The position numbers and the translations under genes are program-made. This document shows positions 9,601 through 18,381 of a stretch of 64,000 nt of DNA, piece by piece (within the stretch, counting starts at the first letter, position 1; each line of letters starts with the position of its first letter). The DNA comes from Escherichia sp. ESNIH1 (lineage in GTDB: Bacteria > Pseudomonadota > Gammaproteobacteria > Enterobacterales > Enterobacteriaceae): positions 62,001 through 126,000 of the forward strand of contig PQKR01000002.1 of the NCBI GenBank assembly GCA_002918705.1. The letters are read 5' to 3'. The notes under the pieces were generated by a model, which did not search any database, was not told the origin of the DNA, and was given only the letters and a program-made list of their open reading frames with translations.

Positions 9601-11579
9601 GCGAGCTGCGGGTGATGGCCCAGGCCTGGAGCGAAGATGAGTTCGGCAGCGCCGAAAGCAAGGTGGTTGTCGCCGCGCCGCTGATCGCCGAGCTGAATAC
9701 GCCGCGCTTCCTTGCCAGCGGAGACAGCACCCGGCTGGCGTTGGATATCACCAACCTGACCGACAGCCCGCAGACGCTGAACGTGGCGCTCACCGCCAGC
9801 GGACTCGTGGAGCTGCAAAGCCAGCAGCCCGCCCCGGTGAGCCTCGCGCCTCAGGCGCGGACCACCATTTTCATACCCATCGCTGCCAAAGATGGCTTTG
9901 GTGACGGTGAAATCAGCGCCCAGATTAGCGGCCTGACGCTGCCTAACGAAACCTTCGCCCCGCAGCACAAGCAGTGGAAGATTGGCGTGCGTCCCGCCTG
10001 GCCTGCACAGACGGTCAGTGCCGGGACGATGCTGACTCCAGGCCAGATCTGGACCGCGCCCGCCGATCTTGTGACAGGGTTCGCGCCCGCCACGCTGCAA
10101 GGGCAGCTGTTGCTGAGCGGCAAGCCGCCGCTGAACCTGGCGCGCTATATTCGCGAGCTGAAAGCCTACCCCTATGGCTGCCTGGAGCAGACCGCCAGCG
10201 GGCTCTTCCCGTCGCTCTATACCAACGCCGCGCAGCTCAAATCGCTGGGCATTGCCGGTGACAGCGACGAGAAACGCCGTGCCGCAGTAGAGACGGGCAT
10301 CTCACGTCTGCTGCAGATGCAGCGCGACGACGGCGGCTTTGCGCTCTGGGATAAGGGCGGGCCGGAAGAGTACTGGCTCACCGCCTACGTTACCGACTTC
10401 CTGGTACGTGCCGGGCAGCAGGGTTACAGCGTGCCCGCCGAGGCGCTGACCCAGGCTAACAATCGTCTTCTGCGCTACCTGCAGGATCCGGGCATGATGG
10501 CGATCCGCTACAGCGACGACGATCGGGCGAGTAAGTTTGCCGTGCAGGCCTACGCCGGGCTGGTGCTGGCCCAGCAGCAGAAAGCGCCTCTTGGTGCGCT
10601 GCGTGAGATCTGGCAGCGCCATGACCAGGCAGCGGCAGGGCTACCTCTGGTGCAGGTAGGTATTGCCCTGAAGCTGATGGGCGACGGTGAGCGAGGCGAT
10701 CAGGCCCTGGCGCTGGGGTTAAAAACGCCGCGTCAGGACGATACCCGCTGGCTGGCGGACTACGGCAGCGCCATCCGTGATAACGCCCTGATGCTCTCTC
10801 TGCTGCAGGAGAATAACCTGCTGCCAAATGAGCAAAGCCGCCTGCTGCACACGCTCTCCGCGCAGGCATTCGGCCAGCGCTGGCTCTCGACCCAGGAGAG
10901 CAACGCGCTCTTCCTGGCGGGCAGAACCCTGGCGGCCAATCCGGGCAGCTGGCAGGCCCAGACCTCCCTCGCAGGAGAGGCGCTAAGCGGCGACCGTGCC
11001 CGGACGCTGCCGCTGACGGCGGATACGCTTGCAGCGCTCCAGGTGACCAACACCGGCAGCGCGCCGCTCTGGCTGCGTCTCGATACCAGCGGCTATGCAC
11101 AGTATGCGCCAACGCCGTCATCGAACGTCTTGCAGATCGAGCGGCAGATCCTCGGCACCGACGGCAAGAGCAAATCGCTCTCAGAGCTGAAGAGCGGCGA
11201 GCTGGTGCTGGTCTGGCTGGAGGTGAAGGCCAGCCAGAACGTGCCGGATGCGCTGGTGGTTGATCTGCTGCCTGCCGGTCTGGAGCTGGAGAACCAGAAT
11301 CTGGCCAGCAGCAGCGCCAGCCTGCAGGAGAGCGCCAGCGAGGTGCAGAACCTGCTTAACCAGATGCAGCAGGCGGATATCCAACATATGGAGTTCCGCG
11401 ACGATCGTTTCGTAGCGGCGGTAGCGGTAAATGAGGGGCAGCCGGTTACGCTGGTCTATCTGGCTCGCGCCGTTACGCCGGGAAGCTATCAGGTACCGAT
11501 GCCGCAGGTCGAGTCGATGTACGTACCCCAGTGGCGGGCCACGGGTGCGGCAAGCGGCCCGTTGATTGTCCGGCCATAG
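6630..11579 (+). CDS. yfhM: Bacterial alpha-2-macroglobulin, inner-membrane lipoprotein
   Basis: 1649-residue periplasmic protease trap matching E. coli YfhM (ECAM). The signal peptide ends in the lipobox LAGC with Cys22, and Asp at the next position predicts retention on the outer face of the inner membrane. The thioester motif CLEQ is intact at residues 1184-1187, so covalent trapping of attacking proteases should be possible. Several MG/A2M domains precede it. A run of tandem TAG at 11577 ends the frame. pbpC follows almost without a gap, as in other Gram-negatives where this pair is conserved and thought to guard or repair cell wall after envelope damage. The ATG at 6630 has GGATAAAGGA upstream. 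Confidence 0.95.
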   Translation: MKPLRFTALAMALVATAFLAGCDNSGAPQAAVTKAAEADPKPVAKVDSAQREKLAAQSAGKSLTLQDASEVQLDGAATLVLAFNIPLDPDQDFSQTVHLVDKKSGKLDGAWELAPNLKELRFRHLEPNRELIVSVDSGLVALNKATFGSSFEKTITTRDVEPSVGFASRGSLLPGKVVEGLPVMALNVNNVDVNFYRVKPESLTAFVSQWEYRNSLSNWESDTLLKMADLVYTGRFDLNPARNTREKLLLPLAEIKPLQQAGVYIAVMNQAGHYSYSNAATLFTLSNIGLSVHRYHNQLDVFTQGLENGAAGEGVEVTLLNEKGQTLAQATSDAKGHAVLNTDKEAALLLARKDGETTLLDLTLPALDLAEFAIAGEPGYSKQLFMFGPRDLYRPGETVILNALLRDRDGKPLPAQPVKLEVVKPDGQVVRTVVSQPQEDGLYQFTYSLDAGAPTGMWHVRANTGDNQSPQWRFQVEDFMPERMALNLNAQKAPLAMADSVSFDVTGRYLYGAPANGNTLQGQLFLRPLREAVPALPGFQFGNIAEENLSRSLDEVQVTLDEKGHGEVTTESQWQEAHSPLQLILQASLLESGGRPVTRRAEQAIWPAAALPGIRPQFAAKSVYDYRTDTTVDRPTVDENGQAGFDIVYVDASGVKKAVNDLQVRLIRERRDYYWNWSESDGWQSQFDQKDLVEGEQSLNLAADETGKVSFPVEWGSYRLEVKAPDETVSSVRFWAGYSWQDNNEGADAARPDRVTLKLDKPAYQPGDTIQLHIAAPAAGKGYAMVESSDAPLWWQEIDVPAEGLDLAIPVDKAWQRHDLYLSTLVVRPGDKSRAATPKRAVGLLHLPLGDESRRLAISLDGLQKMRPDQPLTVKVKASVSAGEMPKKVNVLLSAVDSGVLNITDYVTPDPWKSFFGQKRYGADIYDIYGQVIEGQGRAATLRFGGDGDELNRGGKPPVNHVNIIAQQAQPVTLDEHGEGTVTLPIGDFNGELRVMAQAWSEDEFGSAESKVVVAAPLIAELNTPRFLASGDSTRLALDITNLTDSPQTLNVALTASGLVELQSQQPAPVSLAPQARTTIFIPIAAKDGFGDGEISAQISGLTLPNETFAPQHKQWKIGVRPAWPAQTVSAGTMLTPGQIWTAPADLVTGFAPATLQGQLLLSGKPPLNLARYIRELKAYPYGCLEQTASGLFPSLYTNAAQLKSLGIAGDSDEKRRAAVETGISRLLQMQRDDGGFALWDKGGPEEYWLTAYVTDFLVRAGQQGYSVPAEALTQANNRLLRYLQDPGMMAIRYSDDDRASKFAVQAYAGLVLAQQQKAPLGALREIWQRHDQAAAGLPLVQVGIALKLMGDGERGDQALALGLKTPRQDDTRWLADYGSAIRDNALMLSLLQENNLLPNEQSRLLHTLSAQAFGQRWLSTQESNALFLAGRTLAANPGSWQAQTSLAGEALSGDRARTLPLTADTLAALQVTNTGSAPLWLRLDTSGYAQYAPTPSSNVLQIERQILGTDGKSKSLSELKSGELVLVWLEVKASQNVPDALVVDLLPAGLELENQNLASSSASLQESASEVQNLLNQMQQADIQHMEFRDDRFVAAVAVNEGQPVTLVYLARAVTPGSYQVPMPQVESMYVPQWRATGAASGPLIVRP

Positions 11580-11580
11580 C

Positions 11581-13905
11581 GTGAAAGGTGGTCGTGCAGG
11601 TCGCTCCCGCTGGCTGCTGCTGCCGGGGGCGCTGGTTGCTCTGCTTATTGCACTGCTGCTTGCGGATCGCATCTGGCCGCTGCCTCTCGCCGAGGTTAAT
11701 CCGGCGCGGGTCGTGGTGGCGGAAGATGGTACGCCGCTGTGGCGCTTTGCTGATGCCGACGGCATCTGGCGCTATCCGGTGACCATTGAAGAGGTATCGC
11801 CGCGCTATTTGCAGGCGCTGATCCAGTATGAGGATCGCTGGTTCTGGTCGCACCCGGGGGTCAACCCGCTGGCGATTGCCCGTGCCGCCTGGCAGGATCT
11901 GCGCTCGGCCAGGGTGGTTTCCGGCGGTAGCACCCTCACCATGCAGGTCGCCCGGCTGCTCGATCCCCATCCGCGTACCTTCGGTGGCAAGGTGCGCCAG
12001 CTTTGGCGTGCGATGCAGCTGGAGTGGCATCTCTCCAAACGCGAAATCCTGACCCTCTATCTTAATCGCGCCCCCTTCGGCGGCACCTTGCAGGGCGTGG
12101 GCGCCGCCAGCTGGGCCTATCTCGGCAAGTCCCCGGCGCAACTGAGCTATGCCGAGGCCGCGCTGCTGGCGGTGCTGCCCCAGGCCCCGAGCCGCCTCCG
12201 TCCGGATCGCTGGCCTGAGCGGGCGCAGGCGGCACGGGATAAGGTGCTGGAGCGCATGGCATCGCAGCAGGTCTGGTCGGCGCAGCAGGTGCGAGAGTCC
12301 CGCCAGGAGCCGGTCTGGCTTGCCCCCCGGCAGATGCCGCAGCTTGCCCCGCTGTTTGCCCGGCGTGTAGCGGGCAAAGATAAGCAGAGCAAAATTGTCA
12401 CTACCCTGGACGCCTCTCTGCAGCGACAGCTGGAGGCGCTGGCCCTTAACGTTAAACCGCAGCTGCCACCGCGCAGCTCGCTGGCGATGATCGTTGTCGA
12501 TCACACCACCATGAAGGTGCGCGGCTGGGTTGGCTCCGTGGATATCAACGACGACACCCGCTTCAGCCATGTGGATATGGTCACCGCCGTACGATCCCCC
12601 GGATCGGTGCTCAAACCTTTCGTCTATGGTCTGGCGATGGACGAGGGGCTGATCCATCCGGCGTCGCTGTTGCAGGACGTACCCCGCCTGGCGGAGGATT
12701 ACCGTCCCGGCAACTTTGACAGCGGTTTTCACGGTCCGGTGAGCATGAGCGAGGCCCTGGTCCGCTCGCTTAACCTGCCAGCGGTGCAGGTGCTGGAGGC
12801 CTATGGTCCGAAGCGGTTCGCCGCCCGCCTGCGCAACGCCGGGTTACCGCTGACCCTGCCTGCCGGCGCCGAGCCGAACCTGTCGCTGATCCTCGGCGGG
12901 GCAGGGGCGACGCTGGCCGATATCACCGCCGCCTACAGCGCCTTTGCTCGCCACGGCAAGGCTGGGTTTTTACGCCTGCAGCCGAACGATGCGCTCGTGG
13001 AGCGGCCGCTGCTGTCGCCGGGAGCCGCGTGGATTATCCGTCGTATTCTTGCCTCTCAGGCGCAGCCGCTTCCCGATGCCGATCTTGGCCAGGTTGTTCC
13101 CCTGGCATGGAAAACCGGCACCAGCTATGGCTATCGTGATGCGTGGGCGGTGGGTATCAACGCCCGCTACGTGATAGGTATCTGGACCGGACGGCCCGAC
13201 GGTACCCCGGTCGCCGGACAGTTTGGCTTTGCCAGCGCCGTGCCGCTGCTCAACCAGGTTAACAACCTGCTGCAGGCCCGCTCGGCGCTGGAGGTTGCCC
13301 GCCAGCCGCGCGATCCGCGTCCGGAGTCGGTGAGCCGGGGCGTTATCTGCTGGCCCGGCGGCCAGAGCCTGCCTGCCGGGGACAGCAACTGCCGCCGCCG
13401 TCTCGCCACCTGGCTGCTGGACAAGAGCGAGCCGCCTACGCTTTTACTGCCGCAGCAGGAGGGGATCCGTGGGATCCGCTTCCCGGTCTGGCTCAATGCG
13501 CAGGGCCAGCGCGTGGCGGCGGACTGCCCGGACGCCCGGGAACAAACCCTGGTGGTGTGGCCTCTGCCGTTGGAGCCGTGGCTACCTGCCAGCGAGCGCC
13601 GCGCTGCACGCCTGCCTGCGCCTTCCGTTAGCTGCCCGCCACGTCAGCAGGAGTATCCGCCCCCGCTGCTCCTTACCGGCGTGAAAGAGGGCGCGGTGGT
13701 GAAGCGGCTTCCTGGTGAAGCGTACGTCTCCCTGCCGCTCCAGGCGACGGGCGGGGAGGGGGAGCGCTGGTGGTTTATCAACGGTGAGCCGCTGGATAAC
13801 CACGGACGGGCCTTAAGCCTGCGTCTTGAGCAGCGGGGAGAGTATCAGCTGGTGGTGATGGACGGGGTTGGACAGACCGCAACGGTGCTTTTTCGGGTGC
13901 TATAG
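11581..13905 (+). CDS. pbpC: Penicillin-binding protein 1C, bifunctional peptidoglycan glycosyltransferase/transpeptidase
   Basis: About 774-residue inner-membrane protein with one N-terminal membrane segment, a GT51 glycosyltransferase domain (catalytic Glu in QYEDRWFW near residue 84), a transpeptidase domain (SVLK near 342-345, SLN near 396, KTGT near 511) and the C-terminal BiPBP_C domain typical of PBP1C. It matches E. coli PbpC throughout. The start is uncertain: GTG 11581 begins one base after the yfhM stop and gives the usual length, while TTG 11566 in the same frame would overlap yfhM by 14 bases. Neither has a strong ribosome site, so translational coupling to yfhM is likely. PBP1C is not essential and its exact job is unclear. 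Confidence 0.93.
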   Translation: MKGGRAGRSRWLLLPGALVALLIALLLADRIWPLPLAEVNPARVVVAEDGTPLWRFADADGIWRYPVTIEEVSPRYLQALIQYEDRWFWSHPGVNPLAIARAAWQDLRSARVVSGGSTLTMQVARLLDPHPRTFGGKVRQLWRAMQLEWHLSKREILTLYLNRAPFGGTLQGVGAASWAYLGKSPAQLSYAEAALLAVLPQAPSRLRPDRWPERAQAARDKVLERMASQQVWSAQQVRESRQEPVWLAPRQMPQLAPLFARRVAGKDKQSKIVTTLDASLQRQLEALALNVKPQLPPRSSLAMIVVDHTTMKVRGWVGSVDINDDTRFSHVDMVTAVRSPGSVLKPFVYGLAMDEGLIHPASLLQDVPRLAEDYRPGNFDSGFHGPVSMSEALVRSLNLPAVQVLEAYGPKRFAARLRNAGLPLTLPAGAEPNLSLILGGAGATLADITAAYSAFARHGKAGFLRLQPNDALVERPLLSPGAAWIIRRILASQAQPLPDADLGQVVPLAWKTGTSYGYRDAWAVGINARYVIGIWTGRPDGTPVAGQFGFASAVPLLNQVNNLLQARSALEVARQPRDPRPESVSRGVICWPGGQSLPAGDSNCRRRLATWLLDKSEPPTLLLPQQEGIRGIRFPVWLNAQGQRVAADCPDAREQTLVVWPLPLEPWLPASERRAARLPAPSVSCPPRQQEYPPPLLLTGVKEGAVVKRLPGEAYVSLPLQATGGEGERWWFINGEPLDNHGRALSLRLEQRGEYQLVVMDGVGQTATVLFRVL

Positions 13906-13992
13906 CACCAGTTTGCCCCGGAAGGTTACTAAAACTCATCTTATTTTAAAAAAATGTTATCTTCATCCATAGGCAAGGCTGGCGTTGCTCTC

Positions 13993-13998
13993 TATAAT
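13993..13998 (+). promoter_or_regulatory. Candidate ndk promoter (-10 box)
   Basis: TATAAT, a perfect -10 hexamer, lies 57 bases before the ndk ATG. No good -35 sits 17-18 bases upstream (TAGGCA/ATAGGC), so activity may rely on the AT-rich stretch at 13938-13958 or a factor. The coding strand and position fit ndk. Confidence 0.5.
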
Positions 13999-14054
13999 TC
14001 GCGCCAGGTCATACGGGTGTATGCACGACAACAAAACACATAACAGAGGTTATC

Positions 14055-14486
14055 ATGGCAATTGAACGTACTTTTTCCATCATCAAGCCGAACGCGGTGG
14101 CAAAAAACGTTATTGGCAGCATCTTTTCGCGCTTTGAATCCGCTGGGTTCAAAATCGTTGGCACCAAAATGCTGCATCTGACCGTTGAGCAGGCTCGCGG
14201 TTTCTACGCTGAGCACGAAGGTCGCCCTTTCTTTGATGGTCTGGTTGAGTTCATGACCTCTGGCCCGATCGTTGTTTCCGTGCTGGAAGGCGAAAACGCC
14301 GTGCAGCGTCACCGCGATCTGCTGGGCGCGACCAACCCGGACAACGCGCTGGCCGGCACCCTGCGCGCCGACTACGCTGACAGCTTCACCGAGAACGGCA
14401 CCCACGGCTCTGACTCCGTTGAGTCTGCAACCCGTGAAATTGCTTTCTTCTTCGGTGAGAACGAAGTCTGCCCGCGCACTCGTTAA
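14055..14486 (+). CDS. ndk: Nucleoside diphosphate kinase
   Basis: 143-residue cytosolic enzyme that moves the gamma-phosphate of ATP to nucleoside diphosphates through a phosphohistidine. The active-site His117 lies in the signature NGTHGSDS; Lys11 of the IIKPNAV motif is also present. Length and sequence match E. coli Ndk. A clear AACAGAGGT ribosome site precedes ATG 14055. It is monocistronic, with its own -10 box upstream and a strong terminator downstream. Confidence 0.98.
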   Translation: MAIERTFSIIKPNAVAKNVIGSIFSRFESAGFKIVGTKMLHLTVEQARGFYAEHEGRPFFDGLVEFMTSGPIVVSVLEGENAVQRHRDLLGATNPDNALAGTLRADYADSFTENGTHGSDSVESATREIAFFFGENEVCPRTR

Positions 14487-14545
14487 TTATTTCGCTAATG
14501 CCGCCGACAGACGTGGCATTGATGCAGTAGAATTTGTACAATGCA

Positions 14546-14587
14546 GCGCCCCGGACGAGCAGCAGCTTACCGGGGCGCTTCTTTTTT
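14546..14587 (+). terminator. Intrinsic terminator after ndk
   Basis: GCGCCCCGG (14546-14554) and CCGGGGCGC (14570-14578) form a perfect 9-bp GC-rich stem with a 15-base loop, followed by TTCTTTTTT. It is well placed to end ndk transcription 48 bases before rlmN. Confidence 0.88.
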
Positions 14588-14634
14588 CAACCCTCCAGGG
14601 GCCACAACGTGTAACAACGAGGCCGGAATCTATT

Positions 14635-15801
14635 ATGTCAGAACAAACTGTTACGCCTGAAATCGTCGTGTCGACGGTTCCCAACAAAGACGCCAAAATC
14701 AACCTGCTGGATCTCAACCGTCAGCAGATGCGCGAGTTTTTCAAAAACCTGGGCGAAAAGCCGTTCCGCGCCGATCAGGTGATGAAGTGGATGTACCACT
14801 ACTGCAGCGATAACTTTGATGATATGACCGATATCAACAAGGTGCTGCGTAACAAGCTTAAAGAGGTCGCAGAGATCCGCGCGCCGGAAGTGGTTGAAGA
14901 GCAGCGCTCTACCGACGGCACCATCAAATGGGCAATCGCGGTGGGCGACCAGCGCGTTGAGACGGTCTACATCCCAGAAGAGGATCGCGCCACGCTGTGC
15001 GTCTCTTCCCAGGTCGGCTGCGCTCTGGAGTGTAAATTCTGCTCAACTGCCCAGCAGGGCTTTAACCGTAACCTGCGGGTATCTGAGATCATTGGCCAGG
15101 TGTGGCGTGCGGCGAAAATCGTCGGCGCGGCCAAAGTCACCGGCACGCGTCCGATCACTAACGTGGTGATGATGGGCATGGGCGAGCCGCTGCTCAACCT
15201 GAACAACGTCGTGCCTGCGATGGAGATCATGCTGGATGACTTCGGCTTTGGCCTCTCCAAGCGCCGCGTAACGCTGTCGACCTCTGGCGTCGTGCCTGCG
15301 CTCGACAAGCTGGGCGACATGATCGACGTAGCGCTGGCCATTTCTCTCCACGCGCCAACGGACGAGATCCGTGACGAAATTGTGCCGATTAACAAAAAGT
15401 ACAATATCGAAACCTTCCTCGATGCCGTGCGCCGTTACATTAGCAAATCCAATGCTAACCAGGGCCGCGTCACCATTGAGTACGTTATGCTGGATCACGT
15501 CAACGACGGCACCGAGCATGCGCACCAGCTGGCGGAAGTGCTGAAGAATACGCCGTGCAAGATCAACCTGATCCCCTGGAACCCGTTCCCCGGCGCACCG
15601 TATGGCCGTAGCTCAAACAGCCGTATCGACCGTTTCTCTAAGGTGCTGATGGAGTATGGTTTTACCACTATCGTGCGTAAAACCCGCGGTGATGATATCG
15701 ACGCTGCCTGCGGCCAGCTGGCGGGTGAGGTTATCGACCGTACCAAGCGCACCTTGCGCAAGCGTATGCAGGGCGAGCCCATTTCGGTTAAGGCCGTTTA
15801 A
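14635..15801 (+). CDS. rlmN: Dual-specificity 23S rRNA/tRNA adenine C2-methyltransferase (radical SAM)
   Basis: 388-residue radical-SAM enzyme that methylates C2 of A2503 in 23S rRNA and of A37 in some tRNAs. The CxxxCxxC iron-sulfur motif is at Cys129, Cys133 and Cys136, followed by the GEPLLNLNN and [11 protein letters not shown] motifs. The C-terminal AACGQLAG holds the methyl-carrying cysteine. The open frame continues upstream to 14272 through ndk, but ATG 14635 gives the family N-terminus MSEQ and normal length (384 in E. coli). It is the first gene of the rlmN-rodZ-ispG series. Confidence 0.97.
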   Translation: MSEQTVTPEIVVSTVPNKDAKINLLDLNRQQMREFFKNLGEKPFRADQVMKWMYHYCSDNFDDMTDINKVLRNKLKEVAEIRAPEVVEEQRSTDGTIKWAIAVGDQRVETVYIPEEDRATLCVSSQVGCALECKFCSTAQQGFNRNLRVSEIIGQVWRAAKIVGAAKVTGTRPITNVVMMGMGEPLLNLNNVVPAMEIMLDDFGFGLSKRRVTLSTSGVVPALDKLGDMIDVALAISLHAPTDEIRDEIVPINKKYNIETFLDAVRRYISKSNANQGRVTIEYVMLDHVNDGTEHAHQLAEVLKNTPCKINLIPWNPFPGAPYGRSSNSRIDRFSKVLMEYGFTTIVRKTRGDDIDAACGQLAGEVIDRTKRTLRKRMQGEPISVKAV

Positions 15802-15845
15802 TTATGCTTTCTGCACGGTCCCAAACCGGGATCGTGCAGCATAAT
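15801..15845. terminator. Long imperfect hairpin after rlmN
   Basis: ATTATGC...TGCACGGTCCC (15801-15822) pairs with GGGATCGTGCA...GCATAAT (15828-15845) around a short AAACC loop, with one G-T pair and a small bulge. No T run follows. It overlaps the rlmN stop codon. The remaining gap up to rodZ (15846-16095) shows a TATACT -10-like box at 15989-15994 and no open frame. Confidence 0.45.
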
Positions 15846-16095
15846 CGCGTGGCGTAAGTAACCTAAATATACAGTTTCGATAAATAATTACGGTGCGTTT
15901 GCGTCGTGTTTGAGGCAGTATGTAACGATGGAATAACAGTTTAGCCCTTGAGGTAAAAGCTGTTCTGTTATCCCCGACCTGACAGTCTTATACTGTCGGT
16001 CTAAGGTTAACTGACCCAGAAGTTTCGCGGTGCGGGTGGGCATTGTGACTTACCGGCACCTGATTTTACATTTCACGTACCAGCAGCTGTAGCGA

Positions 16096-17130
16096 ATGAA
16101 TACTGAAGCCACTCAAGACCTAAATGCAACACAAACCACTGGCGTCCGTCTGCGCAACGCCCGTGAACAACTTGGGCTAAGCCAACAAGCGGTCGCTGAA
16201 CGCCTGTGCCTCAAGGTTTCCACCGTTCGCGATATCGAAGAAGACAAAGCGCCTGCCGATTTGGCTTCTACCTTCCTGCGGGGCTATATCCGCTCCTATG
16301 CGCGCCTCGTGCACATCCCGGAAGAAGAGCTGCTGCCCATGATGGAGAAGCAGGCTCCGGTCAGAGCGGCCAAGGTCGCCCCGATGCACTCTTTTTCCCT
16401 TGGCAAACGCCGTAAGAAGCGCGATGGCTGGCTGTCGAGCATCACCTGGCTGATTGTCTTTGTCGTGGTTGGCCTGACCGGCGCATGGTGGTGGCAGAAC
16501 CACAAAGCCCAGCAGGAAGAGATCACCACTATGGCCGATCAATCCTCTGCTGAGCTGAACGCCAGCAACAACGAAACGCAAAGCGTCCCTCTGAACACCG
16601 ACCCGGCCGAGCCTGCCGACGCGCAGACCACCGGTACCGCGCCAGCCGAAGTAGCAACCCAGACCCCACCAGCGGCTACCCCCGCTGCGCCGGCACAGAC
16701 CACCGCGCAAAACGCCGTAGTCTCTCCGTCTCAGGCTAACGTTGACGCCGTCACTGCCCCTGCGGCGACTGCGCCGGCAGCCACTGCCCCTGCGGCTGCA
16801 ACGGCAAATAGCGCACCGGGCGCGGCTCCACTGCCAACCGATCAGGCGGGCGTGACCAATACCGCCGATGCCAACGCGCTGGCCATGACCTTCACCGCCG
16901 ACTGCTGGCTGGAAGTGACCGATGCGAACGGTAAGAAGCTGTTCAGCGGTATCCAGCGCAGCGGTGCTAACCTGAACCTGGCCGGACAGACCCCCTATAA
17001 ATTAAAAATTGGCGCACCGTCAGCCGTGCAGATCCAGTTCCAGGGCAAGCCCGTCGATCTGAGCCGCTTTATCAGAAGTAACCAGGTTGCGCGTCTGACC
17101 CTCAATGCCGAACAATCAGCAGCTCAGTAA
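16096..17130 (+). CDS. rodZ: Cytoskeletal protein RodZ
   Basis: 344-residue single-pass inner-membrane protein that links cytoplasmic MreB filaments to the elongation machinery and sets rod shape. The N-terminal Cro/CI-like helix-turn-helix (residues 17-80, with [17 protein letters not shown]) is cytoplasmic. A basic patch GKRRKKRD (103-110) precedes one membrane helix (about 111-133). A Pro/Ala/Thr-rich periplasmic linker (about 160-245) leads to the conserved C-terminal beta domain ([15 protein letters not shown]). The linker contains repeated PAATA units that differ in number from E. coli. ispG starts 27 bases downstream, so the two are probably co-transcribed. Confidence 0.96.
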   Translation: MNTEATQDLNATQTTGVRLRNAREQLGLSQQAVAERLCLKVSTVRDIEEDKAPADLASTFLRGYIRSYARLVHIPEEELLPMMEKQAPVRAAKVAPMHSFSLGKRRKKRDGWLSSITWLIVFVVVGLTGAWWWQNHKAQQEEITTMADQSSAELNASNNETQSVPLNTDPAEPADAQTTGTAPAEVATQTPPAATPAAPAQTTAQNAVVSPSQANVDAVTAPAATAPAATAPAAATANSAPGAAPLPTDQAGVTNTADANALAMTFTADCWLEVTDANGKKLFSGIQRSGANLNLAGQTPYKLKIGAPSAVQIQFQGKPVDLSRFIRSNQVARLTLNAEQSAAQ

Positions 17131-17157
17131 CTGACGGGCAACGCGGGAGAGTTTTCA

Positions 17158-18276
17158 ATGCATAACCAGGCCCCTATTCAACGTAGAAAATCGAAACGTA
17201 TCTACGTGGGGAATGTACCCATCGGCGATGGTGCCCCTATCGCCGTTCAGTCAATGACCAATACCCGCACCACGGATGTGGAAGCGACGGTTAATCAAAT
17301 CAAAGCCCTGGAGCGCGTTGGCGCGGATATTGTCCGCGTCTCCGTGCCGACGATGGATGCGGCGGAAGCCTTTAAGCTCATCAAACAGCAGGTCAGCGTT
17401 CCGCTGGTCGCGGATATCCACTTTGACTACCGTATTGCGCTGAAGGTGGCGGAGTATGGCGTCGACTGCCTGCGTATCAACCCAGGCAACATCGGTAACG
17501 AAGAGCGTATTCGCACCGTTGTTGACTGCGCACGCGACAAAAATATTCCGATCCGCATCGGCGTTAACGCCGGATCGCTGGAGAAGGATCTGCAGGAGAA
17601 GTATGGCGAGCCGACGCCGCAGGCGCTGCTGGAGTCCGCCATGCGCCATGTGGATCATCTGGATCGTCTTAACTTCGATCAGTTCAAGGTGAGCGTCAAA
17701 GCATCCGACGTATTCCTGGCCGTTGAGTCCTATCGCCTGCTGGCGAAGCAGATCGATCAGCCGCTGCACCTCGGGATCACCGAAGCCGGTGGCGCACGTG
17801 CCGGCGCGGTGAAATCAGCCATCGGCCTCGGACTGCTGCTCTCGGAAGGGATCGGCGATACGCTGCGTATCTCGCTGGCGGCGGATCCGGTCGAAGAGAT
17901 CAAAGTGGGCTTTGATATCCTCAAATCCCTGCGCATCCGCTCCCGTGGCATTAACTTTATTGCCTGCCCAACCTGCTCCCGTCAGGAGTTTGACGTTATC
18001 GGCACGGTTAACGCCCTTGAGCAGCGCCTGGAAGATATCATCACCCCGATGGACGTCTCGATCATCGGCTGCGTGGTGAACGGCCCGGGCGAAGCGCTGG
18101 TCTCTACCCTCGGCGTGACCGGCGGCAACAAGAAAAGCGGCCTGTATGAAGATGGCGTGCGTAAGGACCGGCTGGACAACGGCGATATGATCGCCCAGCT
18201 GGAAGCCCGCATCCGCGCCAAGGCCTCGATGCTTGATGAAGCCCGCCGCATTGACGTTCAGCAGCTGGAAAAATAA
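17158..18276 (+). CDS. ispG: 4-hydroxy-3-methylbut-2-enyl diphosphate synthase (flavodoxin)
   Basis: 372-residue [4Fe-4S] enzyme of the methylerythritol phosphate isoprenoid pathway; it reductively opens MEcPP to HMBPP. The N-terminal TIM-barrel part is followed by the cluster domain with Cys270, Cys273 ([10 protein letters not shown]) and Cys305 (GCVVNGPGE), and Glu312 as the fourth ligand. It aligns with E. coli IspG without gaps. AACGCGGGAGAG precedes ATG 17158. It follows rodZ closely and is separated from hisS by a terminator-like hairpin. Confidence 0.98.
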   Translation: MHNQAPIQRRKSKRIYVGNVPIGDGAPIAVQSMTNTRTTDVEATVNQIKALERVGADIVRVSVPTMDAAEAFKLIKQQVSVPLVADIHFDYRIALKVAEYGVDCLRINPGNIGNEERIRTVVDCARDKNIPIRIGVNAGSLEKDLQEKYGEPTPQALLESAMRHVDHLDRLNFDQFKVSVKASDVFLAVESYRLLAKQIDQPLHLGITEAGGARAGAVKSAIGLGLLLSEGIGDTLRISLAADPVEEIKVGFDILKSLRIRSRGINFIACPTCSRQEFDVIGTVNALEQRLEDIITPMDVSIIGCVVNGPGEALVSTLGVTGGNKKSGLYEDGVRKDRLDNGDMIAQLEARIRAKASMLDEARRIDVQQLEK

Positions 18277-18311
18277 CGTAGCTGGGAAGCGGCTGGCTTC
18301 CCGTGTATGAT

Positions 18312-18360
18312 TGAACCCGCAGGGCCCGTACGTTCGGGTTTGCCCTGAGGGTTCATTTTT
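18312..18360 (+). terminator. Terminator-like hairpin between ispG and hisS
   Basis: TGAACCCGCAGGGC pairs with GCCCTGAGGGTTCA around an inner CCCG/CGGG stem, followed by TTTTTATATTT. A smaller perfect stem GGGAAGC/GCTTCCC precedes it. It could end or attenuate transcripts 22 bases before the hisS start. Confidence 0.72.
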
Positions 18361-18381
18361 ATATTTATAAAGAGAATAAAC

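Noticed and set aside
7713-10100. A 795-codon open frame on the minus strand inside yfhM
   Set aside because: It is the mirror of a high-GC gene: composition is rich in Arg, Gly and His without any domain pattern, and there is no ribosome site. yfhM on the plus strand is complete and conserved.
11473-12732. A 419-codon minus-strand frame spanning the yfhM-pbpC junction
   Set aside because: Shadow frame; both plus-strand genes are intact and family-conserved.
14272-14634. Extended N-terminus of rlmN through ndk
   Set aside because: The longer frame overlaps ndk and its terminator; the conserved start is ATG 14635.
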